Positions 33,715 to 42,000 of a DNA stretch of 62,698 bases are shown in pieces. The position numbers and the translations under genes were made by a program. The notes below the pieces were generated by a model. That model ran no database searches and was not told the origin of the DNA. It saw only the letters and a program-made list of their open reading frames with translations. Source of the DNA: Candidatus Atribacteria bacterium (lineage in GTDB: Bacteria; Atribacterota; Atribacteria; Atribacterales; Thermatribacteraceae); the NCBI GenBank assembly GCA_029982245.1, contig JARRBX010000002.1:1-62698 (forward strand), given 5' to 3'. Each line of letters begins with the position of its first letter. The stretch's first letter is position 1.

Positions 33715-34507
33715 GTCTGCCTTCCCTAAAAGCGGAAAGGTACTTCATACAAAATTCGTCAATTCCTAAAAGTGCCTCTGCCGCATAGATGGAAGCCATC
33801 AGTTCTCTGTCCAGAGGGTCAATAATTGCTGCGTCCAGGCCAAATCCGAGACAGAGCACCACAAAAGTCCGGTTCAAAAGCCTTCTGTTTGGCAAACCAA
33901 AAGAAACGTTTGACAAACCACAAACTGTCTTCACCTTGGGAAACTTATCTTTAATACTTCTTAAGGTCTCCAGAAAAACTTTCCCTTGAGTAGAATCCGT
34001 ACCCACGGGAATAACCAGAGGATCAATAAAAAGCCGTTCTTCAGGGATGTCATAGCGGTGCACAGCTTCCAGCAATCTATCCACCAGTTTCATGCGCTCC
34101 TGACCAGTCTGGGGTATTCCGGCTTCGCCCATAGCCAGACCAACTATGGAAGCGTTCCACTCTTTAGCCAGAGGAAGCAACGCTTTTATTTTTGCTTCCT
34201 CAGCCGTAAAGGAATTAATGATTAACTCTTTCTTTTTGTAAACCTTCAAAGCTTTTTCCAGCGCCTTTTCATTAGCAGAATCAAAACAAAGAGGTACGCT
34301 CACCTCATCCTGAATAATTTCCACCAACCAAGGAAGGTTTTCCATCTCCGAGTTAGCGTCAGTGCCTGCATTCACATCGATGAAATGCGCTCCTGCCTGC
34401 TCCTGTTTTCTGGCTTCTTCAATAAAAAACTGAGCGTCTCTTCTTTCCAGAGCCTCTCGTATAGGTTTACGTGTGGCATTAATCCGTTCTCCAATAATAA
34501 TCAACAC
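33704..34507 (-). CDS. Methyltetrahydrofolate:corrinoid methyltransferase (AcsE/MtgA-like)
   Basis: 267 residues, a single pterin-binding TIM barrel. The N-terminus IIIGERINATRKPIREALE, the FIDVNAG strand, LCFDSANEKALE, LIINSFTAEEAK, FIDPLVIPVGTDS and CGLSNVSFGLPNRRLLNRTF follow the acetogen methyltransferase AcsE closely. These enzymes pass the methyl group of CH3-THF to or from a corrinoid protein. It ends the C1/electron-transfer cluster and overlaps folC (GTG start within the folC end). Whether its partner is a CoFeSP or the small corrinoid protein at 50251-50892 cannot be told. Confidence 0.85.
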   Translation of the reverse strand: MLIIIGERINATRKPIREALERRDAQFFIEEARKQEQAGAHFIDVNAGTDANSEMENLPWLVEIIQDEVSVPLCFDSANEKALEKALKVYKKKELIINSFTAEEAKIKALLPLAKEWNASIVGLAMGEAGIPQTGQERMKLVDRLLEAVHRYDIPEERLFIDPLVIPVGTDSTQGKVFLETLRSIKDKFPKVKTVCGLSNVSFGLPNRRLLNRTFVVLCLGFGLDAAIIDPLDRELMASIYAAEALLGIDEFCMKYLSAFREGRLNT

Positions 34508-35835
34508 AGCTCGACCTCCTCGCTAATATTAAAAATACGATTAATTTCTCCCTCAAAAAGACGGGCCAGATAAAAGGAACCAGCGACCACCAGAGGCAAT
34601 CCGTTCTTTACCGCTAAATCTTTTGCAAAAGTGTAGGCCATCGCCGGGTCTTTGACAACCAGGGTGGGTGCAACTCTCTCAAACAGGGAAACCAGATTGC
34701 CAGGCATTATGGCCCGAGGGGTGTAAGGTTGGGTAACGACTATCGAATCTGCAAAGCCACCCAGAACTTCCGCAATAGAGTTGATATCCTTTCCTTTCAC
34801 AAAACCCAAAAGGAAAGTGCTTTTTTCAATACCCAGATAATTACGGAGAGCGTTACGCAAAGCCAGAAAGGAGTCGCGATTATGGGCCACATCGAAGATT
34901 ACCAAAGGGCGATCCGAAATTACTTGAATCCTTCCCGGCCAGCTTACCCTTGTAAGCGCGGTTTCTATCGCGTGTTCTCGAAAGTCCAAACCCCATTCCC
35001 GCAATATAAGTAAAGCCATCAAAAAATTAGCAACCTGATGGTCGCCAAGAAGGGGGAATAATGATGCGCTCCTGCCCCAGCTTTTCACCTCCCACTGCAG
35101 TTGAGACCCCAAAGAATCTCTGGACAGAATTTCAAAGAAACACTCTTCTTCAAACCGGGTTACTGGAGCACTTTTCAGGCGGGCAACTTCCAAAATCACT
35201 TTCTCAGCTTCCGGACATTGAGAAGCCAGAACGAGAGGAATCCCAGAACGAATGATGCCAGCCTTTTCTTTGGCGATCTCCCCTACAGAATTCCCCAAAA
35301 CATCCATGTGGTCCATTCCGATAGGAGTTATCGCTGTTAAATCCGGACAGGAAACATTGGTCGCATCAAGGCGCCCACCCAAACCAACCTCAAAAACAGC
35401 CAAATCAACCTTTCTTTCGAGAAAATAAAGAAAAGCAAGAGCCACCGAAACCTCAAAATAAGTAGGCTTGCCCAAAGGAGAACTGCGACCCATTTCCTCA
35501 ACAACGGGCCGAATACGCCGTACCAGCAATCCCAGCTCATCTCCACCGATGAAAGTATCGTTAATCCGTATCCGCTCTCGATAAGTTACAAGATGGGGCT
35601 TGGAATAAAGGCCGCAACTGAAACCGTAAGCCATCAAAAACCTATGCAAAAGGTAAGAAGTGGAACCCTTGCCTTTGGTGCCAGCAATCAAGATAGTGGG
35701 TACTCTGAACTGGGGATTACCCAAGCGGTCCATCAACTCCTGCATACGCTCCAGTTTTAAATCCGAATACGAAAAACCAATCTTCTCGTAGTTAATCAAA
35801 CCGTAAAGGTAGCGCAAGGCTTCTTGATACAACAT
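34501..35835 (-). CDS. folC: Folylpolyglutamate synthase / dihydrofolate synthase
   Basis: 444 residues. FolC adds glutamates to folates, the form used by C1 enzymes. Present are GTKGKGSTSYLLHRFL (P-loop, about residues 51-66), the EVGLGGRLDATN motif, ITPIGMDHMDVLG, and DVAHNRDSF of the C-terminal domain. The ATG follows GAGG by 7 nt and lies 9 nt after the FAD/NAD(P) oxidoreductase gene. Its place inside the methyl-branch cluster fits a role in making the polyglutamylated THF those enzymes use. Confidence 0.93.
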   Translation of the reverse strand: MLYQEALRYLYGLINYEKIGFSYSDLKLERMQELMDRLGNPQFRVPTILIAGTKGKGSTSYLLHRFLMAYGFSCGLYSKPHLVTYRERIRINDTFIGGDELGLLVRRIRPVVEEMGRSSPLGKPTYFEVSVALAFLYFLERKVDLAVFEVGLGGRLDATNVSCPDLTAITPIGMDHMDVLGNSVGEIAKEKAGIIRSGIPLVLASQCPEAEKVILEVARLKSAPVTRFEEECFFEILSRDSLGSQLQWEVKSWGRSASLFPLLGDHQVANFLMALLILREWGLDFREHAIETALTRVSWPGRIQVISDRPLVIFDVAHNRDSFLALRNALRNYLGIEKSTFLLGFVKGKDINSIAEVLGGFADSIVVTQPYTPRAIMPGNLVSLFERVAPTLVVKDPAMAYTFAKDLAVKNGLPLVVAGSFYLARLFEGEINRIFNISEEVELC

Positions 35836-35844
35836 GACTCGACC

Positions 35845-36684
35845 TCAATATTCCTCCGGAAGGTTACGCAAAAAGTCATATCTGAAAACCGGTCCTTCTT
35901 TACATACATAATAAGGACCAATGTTACAGCGACCACATTTCCCCAGACCACATTTCATCTTCATCTCCAAAGTAGTTATGATATCTTGAGGACGACATCC
36001 CATCTCAAGCAACGTCTTAATGGTAAATTTAATCATTATCGGAGGACCACAAACAATAGCAGTAGGTGGTCTATTCCTATCCAGCGGGACAGATGCCTGC
36101 AATATCTGAGGCACCAAACCTACTCTTCCTCCCCAGGATTCGTCTCCTTTATCCACCGTGACGATGAGTTCCACATCCTCTCTCTCCGACCACCTCTTAA
36201 GCTCCCACTTAAAAACCAGGTCTTGAGGGGTTCTGGCTCCATAGAGAATGGTAATCACGCCAAAACGAGAGCGATATTCAGGGTCAAGAACATAGTTTAT
36301 AAGTGACCTCAAAGGGGCCAAACCAATGCCGCCTCCAATAAAAAGCAGATTTTTCCCTTCCAACTCATTCACGGGGAAACCATTCCCATAAGGACCCCGG
36401 ATACCTATCTGACTCCCCGGAACCTGCTGGTGAAGAGCCTCGGTAACCAACCCGATTCTCTTAATACTAAACTCGATGACCCCCTTTTGAGTGGGGGAAG
36501 AAGTTATCGAAAAGGGTGCCTCACCTTTGCCAGGAAGAAAAACCTCTGCAAACTGACCCGGGAGGTATTCAAAGTGAAAATCATCTGGAATCTCCACTCG
36601 AAAGGTTTTAATATCAGGAGTTTCTGGAATAACCTCCCGTATAACACAGAGCCGAGGAAGATAAATATTTTGAAGTTTACTCAC
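35845..36684 (-). CDS. FAD/NAD(P)-binding oxidoreductase subunit (FlxA/AsrB/PyrK-like)
   Basis: 279 residues from GTG 36684, which overlaps the previous stop by 8 nt (GTGAGTAA); another GTG four codons earlier is crowded against GAGGTGG. The ferredoxin-NADP reductase fold shows the flavin motif APFSITSSP and the nucleotide motif GGGIGLAPLRSLI. A C-terminal cysteine set (CGLGKCGRCNIGPYYVC) probably binds a 2Fe-2S cluster. Such subunits move electrons between NAD(P)H and iron-sulfur partners in sulfhydrogenase, sulfite reductase AsrABC and FlxABCD-Hdr complexes. Here it is the likely NAD(P)H entry or exit point of the Hdr-like system. Confidence 0.8.
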   Translation of the reverse strand: MSKLQNIYLPRLCVIREVIPETPDIKTFRVEIPDDFHFEYLPGQFAEVFLPGKGEAPFSITSSPTQKGVIEFSIKRIGLVTEALHQQVPGSQIGIRGPYGNGFPVNELEGKNLLFIGGGIGLAPLRSLINYVLDPEYRSRFGVITILYGARTPQDLVFKWELKRWSEREDVELIVTVDKGDESWGGRVGLVPQILQASVPLDRNRPPTAIVCGPPIMIKFTIKTLLEMGCRPQDIITTLEMKMKCGLGKCGRCNIGPYYVCKEGPVFRYDFLRNLPEEY

Positions 36685-37675
36685 GCTTTTTGTCACCCAC
36701 CTCTTGCAACATTCCCCTAACCACTTCTCTGATGTCCCAGTTAACCGGACAAGCGGTCACACAAACCCCACAACCAACACACCCAAAACTACCCTCACGC
36801 ATTGGAAAATAGGAAAACTTATGGAGAACCCTCTGGCGCACTCTCTCGGTATAACCGGGACGTGGATTATGACCCGAAGCATGCAAGGTAAATTTAGGAA
36901 ACATACAGCTGTCCCAGCTACAAAGCTGATAACCCTTCAGCGCCCCATCCATCACAAGATCAAAACAATAACAGGTAGGGCATAGAAAAGTACAAGCTCC
37001 GCAGTTAAAGCACTTCCGAGCCAGTTTTTCCCATTTTTCGCTGTAAAAATTATCGTAAAGTCTCTCTGGAAAGTCCTCATTTATAACAAAAGGCTCTAAA
37101 AAAGATTCACTTCTTTTTCTTAACTTCTCAACCTCTTTCGATAACCCAGCACTTATCCCTTCATAAGTGAGTGGGAAAACATCAGCAGGATCCTCCAAAT
37201 ATAACCCTTCCTCCAGAGGCACCAGAAAGGGAGAATCATCAGTATGCCAAAAGGGTCCACCACCCACCCAGTTACAGAAACAGGTTACCTCGGGAGCAAG
37301 ACAGGCCACAATCACCAAACGAAGAGAACGACGATGTGAAAAATAGAGACCATCTGGAGGTTCTTTTCCAATAAAAATTCTGTCCAGAACATCCAAAACC
37401 GCTTTTGCCTCGCAAGGCAAGGCAAAAACCAAAGAGGGTAGCGATTCCTCCTCAACCGGCAAATCCTCCACAGACCATCCTTTTCTATTCCATAAGAAGC
37501 GACAAACTTTGCGCCATTGAGGATAAAAGGCTTCCTTCACAGTACGTATTTCTCTGTCCAGGCTTTTAAAGAGATCCGGATATTTGTTTTTCAGCCGCTG
37601 GGTAACCCATACCCTGTCCCTTTCATTCACAATCCATTCTCGAAACTTTTCCTGGTTCCAGTAACCCTTTCTCAT
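36677..37675 (-). CDS. 4Fe-4S dicluster protein (FlxB/AsrA/sulfhydrogenase beta-like)
   Basis: 332 residues. Two cysteine motifs are in the C-terminal third: CFNCGACTFLCPTCYCFD and CVGCGVCVTACPV. The CPTCYCFD form is typical of the sulfhydrogenase beta/AsrA group. The N-terminal half carries LVFALPCEAKAVLDVLDRIF, also found in that group. It has SD-like AAGGATA before its ATG and overlaps the FAD subunit gene. It is probably the electron relay between the FAD subunit and the MvhD/HdrA proteins. Confidence 0.8.
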   Translation of the reverse strand: MRKGYWNQEKFREWIVNERDRVWVTQRLKNKYPDLFKSLDREIRTVKEAFYPQWRKVCRFLWNRKGWSVEDLPVEEESLPSLVFALPCEAKAVLDVLDRIFIGKEPPDGLYFSHRRSLRLVIVACLAPEVTCFCNWVGGGPFWHTDDSPFLVPLEEGLYLEDPADVFPLTYEGISAGLSKEVEKLRKRSESFLEPFVINEDFPERLYDNFYSEKWEKLARKCFNCGACTFLCPTCYCFDLVMDGALKGYQLCSWDSCMFPKFTLHASGHNPRPGYTERVRQRVLHKFSYFPMREGSFGCVGCGVCVTACPVNWDIREVVRGMLQEVGDKKRE

Positions 37676-37688
37676 TATCCTTAACCCC

Positions 37689-38633
37689 TCACTTTATAAA
37701 TTCGTTAGGGTCATTTTCTTTGTAAGTAAGCAAGGGTGCTTTTTCTTCAAGGCTTAACCCTGCTTCAAAACCAAAATACTCCTTAACAATGCTCTCCACC
37801 TTAATAGTGAGAAGCGCAATGGGGATTCCTACCGGACAGGCTCGCTCGCAAGCTCCACACTCTACGCAACGACCAGCAAGGTGCATGGCACGGCCCATGT
37901 GGAAAACAAAATTGTCAGAGAAAGTTGGACAGGGAGTTGTCCAGCGAGGGTGGGTGCTTTCCACAAAACATTCGTTGCAGTAGCAAAGAGGGCAGGCTTC
38001 ACGACAAGCATAGCAGCGAATACAGGAGCTAAGCTCTCTGTAAAGCTCGTCAAAACGCTTTTCAGGACTTTTTGAATCCATTTCTTGCACATAATCCAAA
38101 CCAAATTTCTCCCAATTACTCTTGTCAAGAGGCTCGCCGACCAAGAAATCATAAAGAGGAGGGTTGGGATATCGGCAACGAAGACAGGTGTTTTCCATAA
38201 AATCCTGATAGTGATATTCCTTTCCCTCGATAACAAAACCCTCTTCCTTCCAAAAAACTGCATCATGGGAAAAGTTTCCCAGAGAATCCCACATCTTTCT
38301 CCAGTCCAAAATACCTCTGCATGGGACGCCAATGATTTTCAAGCGCTCACGCTCAAATTGCTCTTCCTGAAGAAGAACTATTAGCGACCGTGCATCACAG
38401 CCCTTAGCAACGATGCCCAATCTTTTATCACTTTTTTTATAACGCTGAAGATACCTGGAAAGGTTGACCGAACACAACGGATTAAAAATCATTTTTTCAA
38501 CATCCTGCAGCTCTTCAGCAAACAAAGGCGAAGTTCGGAAAGGAAGAGAACCCCACTGGTAACCGATAATCATATCCACTTCTTTCTCCGCAAGCAACCT
38601 GCGGGCAATTTCCCTTACCTCTTCAGAAAACAT
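37689..38633 (-). CDS. FrhB-like 4Fe-4S protein (FlxC-like)
   Basis: 314 residues. The N-terminal part has GIVAKGCDARSLIVLLQEEQ, a motif of the FrhB/FdhB-like iron-sulfur flavoproteins and their relatives. The C-terminal part has two cluster motifs, CIRCYACREACPLCYCNECF and CVECGACERACPVGIPI. The ATG follows AAAGGAG. It lies 3 nt after mvhD and 13 nt before the next iron-sulfur gene. The set mvhD, this gene, AsrA-like and AsrB-like parallels the four proteins of FlxABCD. Confidence 0.75.
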   Translation of the reverse strand: MFSEEVREIARRLLAEKEVDMIIGYQWGSLPFRTSPLFAEELQDVEKMIFNPLCSVNLSRYLQRYKKSDKRLGIVAKGCDARSLIVLLQEEQFERERLKIIGVPCRGILDWRKMWDSLGNFSHDAVFWKEEGFVIEGKEYHYQDFMENTCLRCRYPNPPLYDFLVGEPLDKSNWEKFGLDYVQEMDSKSPEKRFDELYRELSSCIRCYACREACPLCYCNECFVESTHPRWTTPCPTFSDNFVFHMGRAMHLAGRCVECGACERACPVGIPIALLTIKVESIVKEYFGFEAGLSLEEKAPLLTYKENDPNEFIK

Positions 38634-38636
38634 TGC

Positions 38637-39059
38637 TCAAAACTCCTTTACCAATCGGGATGCAGGACCAACCTTCTTAACGCTTTCCACCACTTCCTCT
38701 ACCACCTTAGAGAATTTCTGACCTTCAGAGGCTGAAACCCAGGAAAATTGCACTCTTTCCTCCTCGATGCCAAACCATTTGAGCATCTCCTTAAGAACCA
38801 GAAATTTCCTGCGTGCAAAATAATTGCCCCCAATATAGTGACAATCTCCTGGATGACAACCAGAAACCAGCACCCCATCTGCTCCTTCTCGTAAAGCCTT
38901 AAGAATATAAAGTGGATTAACTGCCCCCGAACAGGGAACTCTGATAACTCTAATATTGGGAGGATACTGAAAACGACTCACTCCCGCTAAATCAGCACCT
39001 GCATAGCTACACCAGTGGCAGAGAAAGGCCACTATTTTGGGTTCCCATCCTTCACTCAT
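38637..39059 (-). CDS. mvhD: MvhD/FlxD-type hydrogenase-associated iron-sulfur subunit
   Basis: 140 residues from ATG 39059, overlapping the giant HdrA stop by 8 nt (ATGAGTGA). MvhD carries a 2Fe-2S cluster and docks an electron donor onto HdrA. All family cysteines are present: FLCHWCSYAGADLAG (C14, C17), VPCSG (C43) and VSGCHPGDCHY (C68, C73). A longer reading that starts 41 codons upstream runs inside the HdrA gene in another frame. Directly next to HdrA, it is the expected bridge to the Flx-like module. Confidence 0.9.
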   Translation of the reverse strand: MSEGWEPKIVAFLCHWCSYAGADLAGVSRFQYPPNIRVIRVPCSGAVNPLYILKALREGADGVLVSGCHPGDCHYIGGNYFARRKFLVLKEMLKWFGIEEERVQFSWVSASEGQKFSKVVEEVVESVKKVGPASRLVKEF

Positions 39060-42000
39060 AAAGATATTCCACCTCCGCCATGACCTGCTCAGGAGCAAAG
39101 CCCTGAACTTTAATCGCACTGCTTTTGCAGGAAGCACTGCACAAACCACAACCTTTACAAAGAGCCAGGTTAACTTCGGCAACTTTTTTCTCAGGATTTA
39201 CTTTTACAGCACCAAACTGGCACAGCTTCTCACAGTCACCACAACCAGTACATTTCCGCTCCTCTACAAAAGCCACCTCAGCTTCAGAAGTAATTTGTTC
39301 TTTGCTCAACACAGTCATCATGCGAGAAACGGCTGCTTTAGCTTGCAGAACACATTCATGAGCAAACTTCGGGCTATGAGCCAGGCCACAAACAAAGATA
39401 CCATCAGTAGCGAAATCAACCGGTCGCAATTTCACATGGGCTTCCAGGAAAAACCCATCTTGGTTTAAAGGCACTTTCAGTTTTTTGGCAAGTTCCTGGT
39501 TTCCAACCTGGGGAACAACACCATTGGAGAGCACCACCAGGTCCGGAGCGAAAAGTACCTCCTCACCCAAAAGCGGAAGAAAAGCCTTAACAACAATTTT
39601 TTCTCCATCTACCAAAACCTGAGGAGGCTTATCGTCCTCAAAACGAGCAAAAACAATGCCCATTTCACGGGCTCTGCGGTAAAGCTCTTCCAGAAAACCA
39701 AAAGTCCGGATGTCCCGGTAAAGAATGAAAATCTCTATCTCGGGGTTCATTTCTTTCAATCGCAAAGCATTGCGAATAGCCCTCGAACAGCAGGTTCGGC
39801 TACACCAGGGGTGATCTGCGTTTCTGGAACCCACGCACTGGATCATCACTACCCTTGCAGGAGAGAAAGAACCCTTTTCAAGACTCTGCTCAAGTTCGGA
39901 TTGAAGTATAACCCGCGGGCTCAAGCCATAGCCAAATTCACCTTCTTGAGGAAGATACTCAAGACCCCCTGTGGCAACTATCACGGCACCATGCTTGATC
40001 CTTCTCTCGGTATCCTTGACCATAACCAGAGATTCAAAATTACCCACAAAACCATTCACTTCTACAACCCGGGTGTTTAGCAGCACTTCTATCTCTGGAT
40101 CTTCCAAAACCTTATTTTTGAGCTCATGAATCCTCTCAGTAATTTCTTCACCAAAGGGCGTCAACCAGCGTTCAAACCGGGCAACATAACCACCCAGTTC
40201 CGGCTCTTTTTCCACCAGAAAAACTTTTATTCCCTGCTTACGAGCCTCTAAAGCCGCAGTCATCCCGCTCAAGCCACCACCTATAATCAAAACCGCTTTT
40301 TCAACCGGAAGCAGAGCTGGTTGTAGGGGCCGTTTCAGAGAAACTTTGGCCACTGCCATAGAAACCAGTTCCTTGGCTTTCTCAGTAGCCATTTGAGGTG
40401 TCCTCTGATGCACCCAGGAACACTGGTCCCGAATGTTAGCCATTTCAAAAAGATAGGGGTTAAGACCTGCTTCTCGTAAGGTTTCCCTGAAAAGAGATTC
40501 GTGTGTTCTCGGAGAGCAGGAAGCTACCACTACTCGATTGATACCCAGTTCCATAATTTTTTGCTTCATTCGTTCCTGGGTATCCTGCGAGCATGTGTAT
40601 AGGTTCTCTTCAGCATAAACCACTCCGGGTAAATCTTTAGCCCAGTCAACCACTTCTTTTACGTTCACTACACCTCCAATATTAATGCCACAATGGCAAA
40701 CGAAAACTCCTATTCTCAGCGGCTCAATCTCTACGTTGCGCTCCGGGGGATATTGCTTGTAAGTAATTTCCGAAAAACGTGCTTCACTTAACAAAGAAGA
40801 AACATTACAACTTGCCGCACTTGCCTCAACCACAGTTTCAGGTATATCCTTAGGGCCTCCTGCTGTACCACAAACGAAAATGCCATCTCGCGCAGTTAGC
40901 GTTTTATCAAGTGGGTCAGTATATGGAAACCCGTTCTCTTGCAACGCTATCCCTGCTCTACGAAACATTTCCTGATTTAAAGGTGAGGCCTCAAAACCCA
41001 CCGAAAGAATTACCAAGTTAAAGATTTCCTCCTGAAGATGACCACTTTCGTCAACAAAGTAAACCCTCAAATCCCCGTTGTCGAGCTCCTCTACCTTGCC
41101 CACTTTGCTCCTTACAAAACGGATGCCTTCCTCTTTGGCACGTTCAAAGTAACGTTCAAAATCTTTTCCCGGCGAACGCATATCAATCATAAAAATGGTT
41201 ACATCCAGCTGTGAACCCTCAGCATCAGGTCTCTTTTCGGAGCCATGGACAACGGTGTTTACTCCACACCCACACACTGCTGCTTCTTCTCTTGCTTCAA
41301 TAAGCAGGTGTTCTCTGGCCACCAAAGCTTCCTTAATGGCATACATACAGCAAACAGCAGAGCAATAAGGTTTACCACGCTCCACGTCTCTCGAACCCAC
41401 GCACTGCACAAAAGCAATCTTGCGAGGTACCTTACCGTCTGAAGGACGAACCACCTTGCCCTGAGTGGGACCAGAAGCACTCAATATCCGCTCAAAGTCT
41501 AAACTGGTGATGACGTTAGCGAATTTTCGATATCCAAGCTCTCTATAGCGCTTTACAGGATCAAAAACCGAAGCACCGCTTGCGAAAACAACTGCACCAA
41601 CCGGAATCTCTAAAAGCTCTTCAGAGTCTTCATGTATAATTGCTTCCCGCTGGCAGGCAGCGACACATTGCATACACTCTGAACAACCACCGCAGGAAAG
41701 ACAGCGTCGAGCTTCTTCTTTGGCCTCTTCTTCGGTGTAACCCTTGACCACTTCATAAAATCCCCGGATTCTCTCCTGGGGACTCAGCTTTCTCATCCTG
41801 ACTCGAGGCTTCTTCGGCTCCCGCCAGGGTATGGTAATGGGAGCTTTGCGTTTTTCAAAACTTTGAAGTCCCCTTCCCTGAAGATAAGCATCAATGGCCT
41901 GAGCAGCTCTTTTTCCATGAGCAATGGCTTCAACCAGCGTAGCTGGACCAAGCACTGCATCACCTCCGGCAAAAACACCTTCAACGGAGGTTTGCATAGT

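Noticed and set aside
36677-38633. HdrB candidates among the iron-sulfur genes near MvhD
   Set aside because: Their cysteines form ordinary ferredoxin-like CxxCxxCxxxC motifs and sulfhydrogenase-beta type variants. No paired CCG motif with adjacent double cysteines was found.
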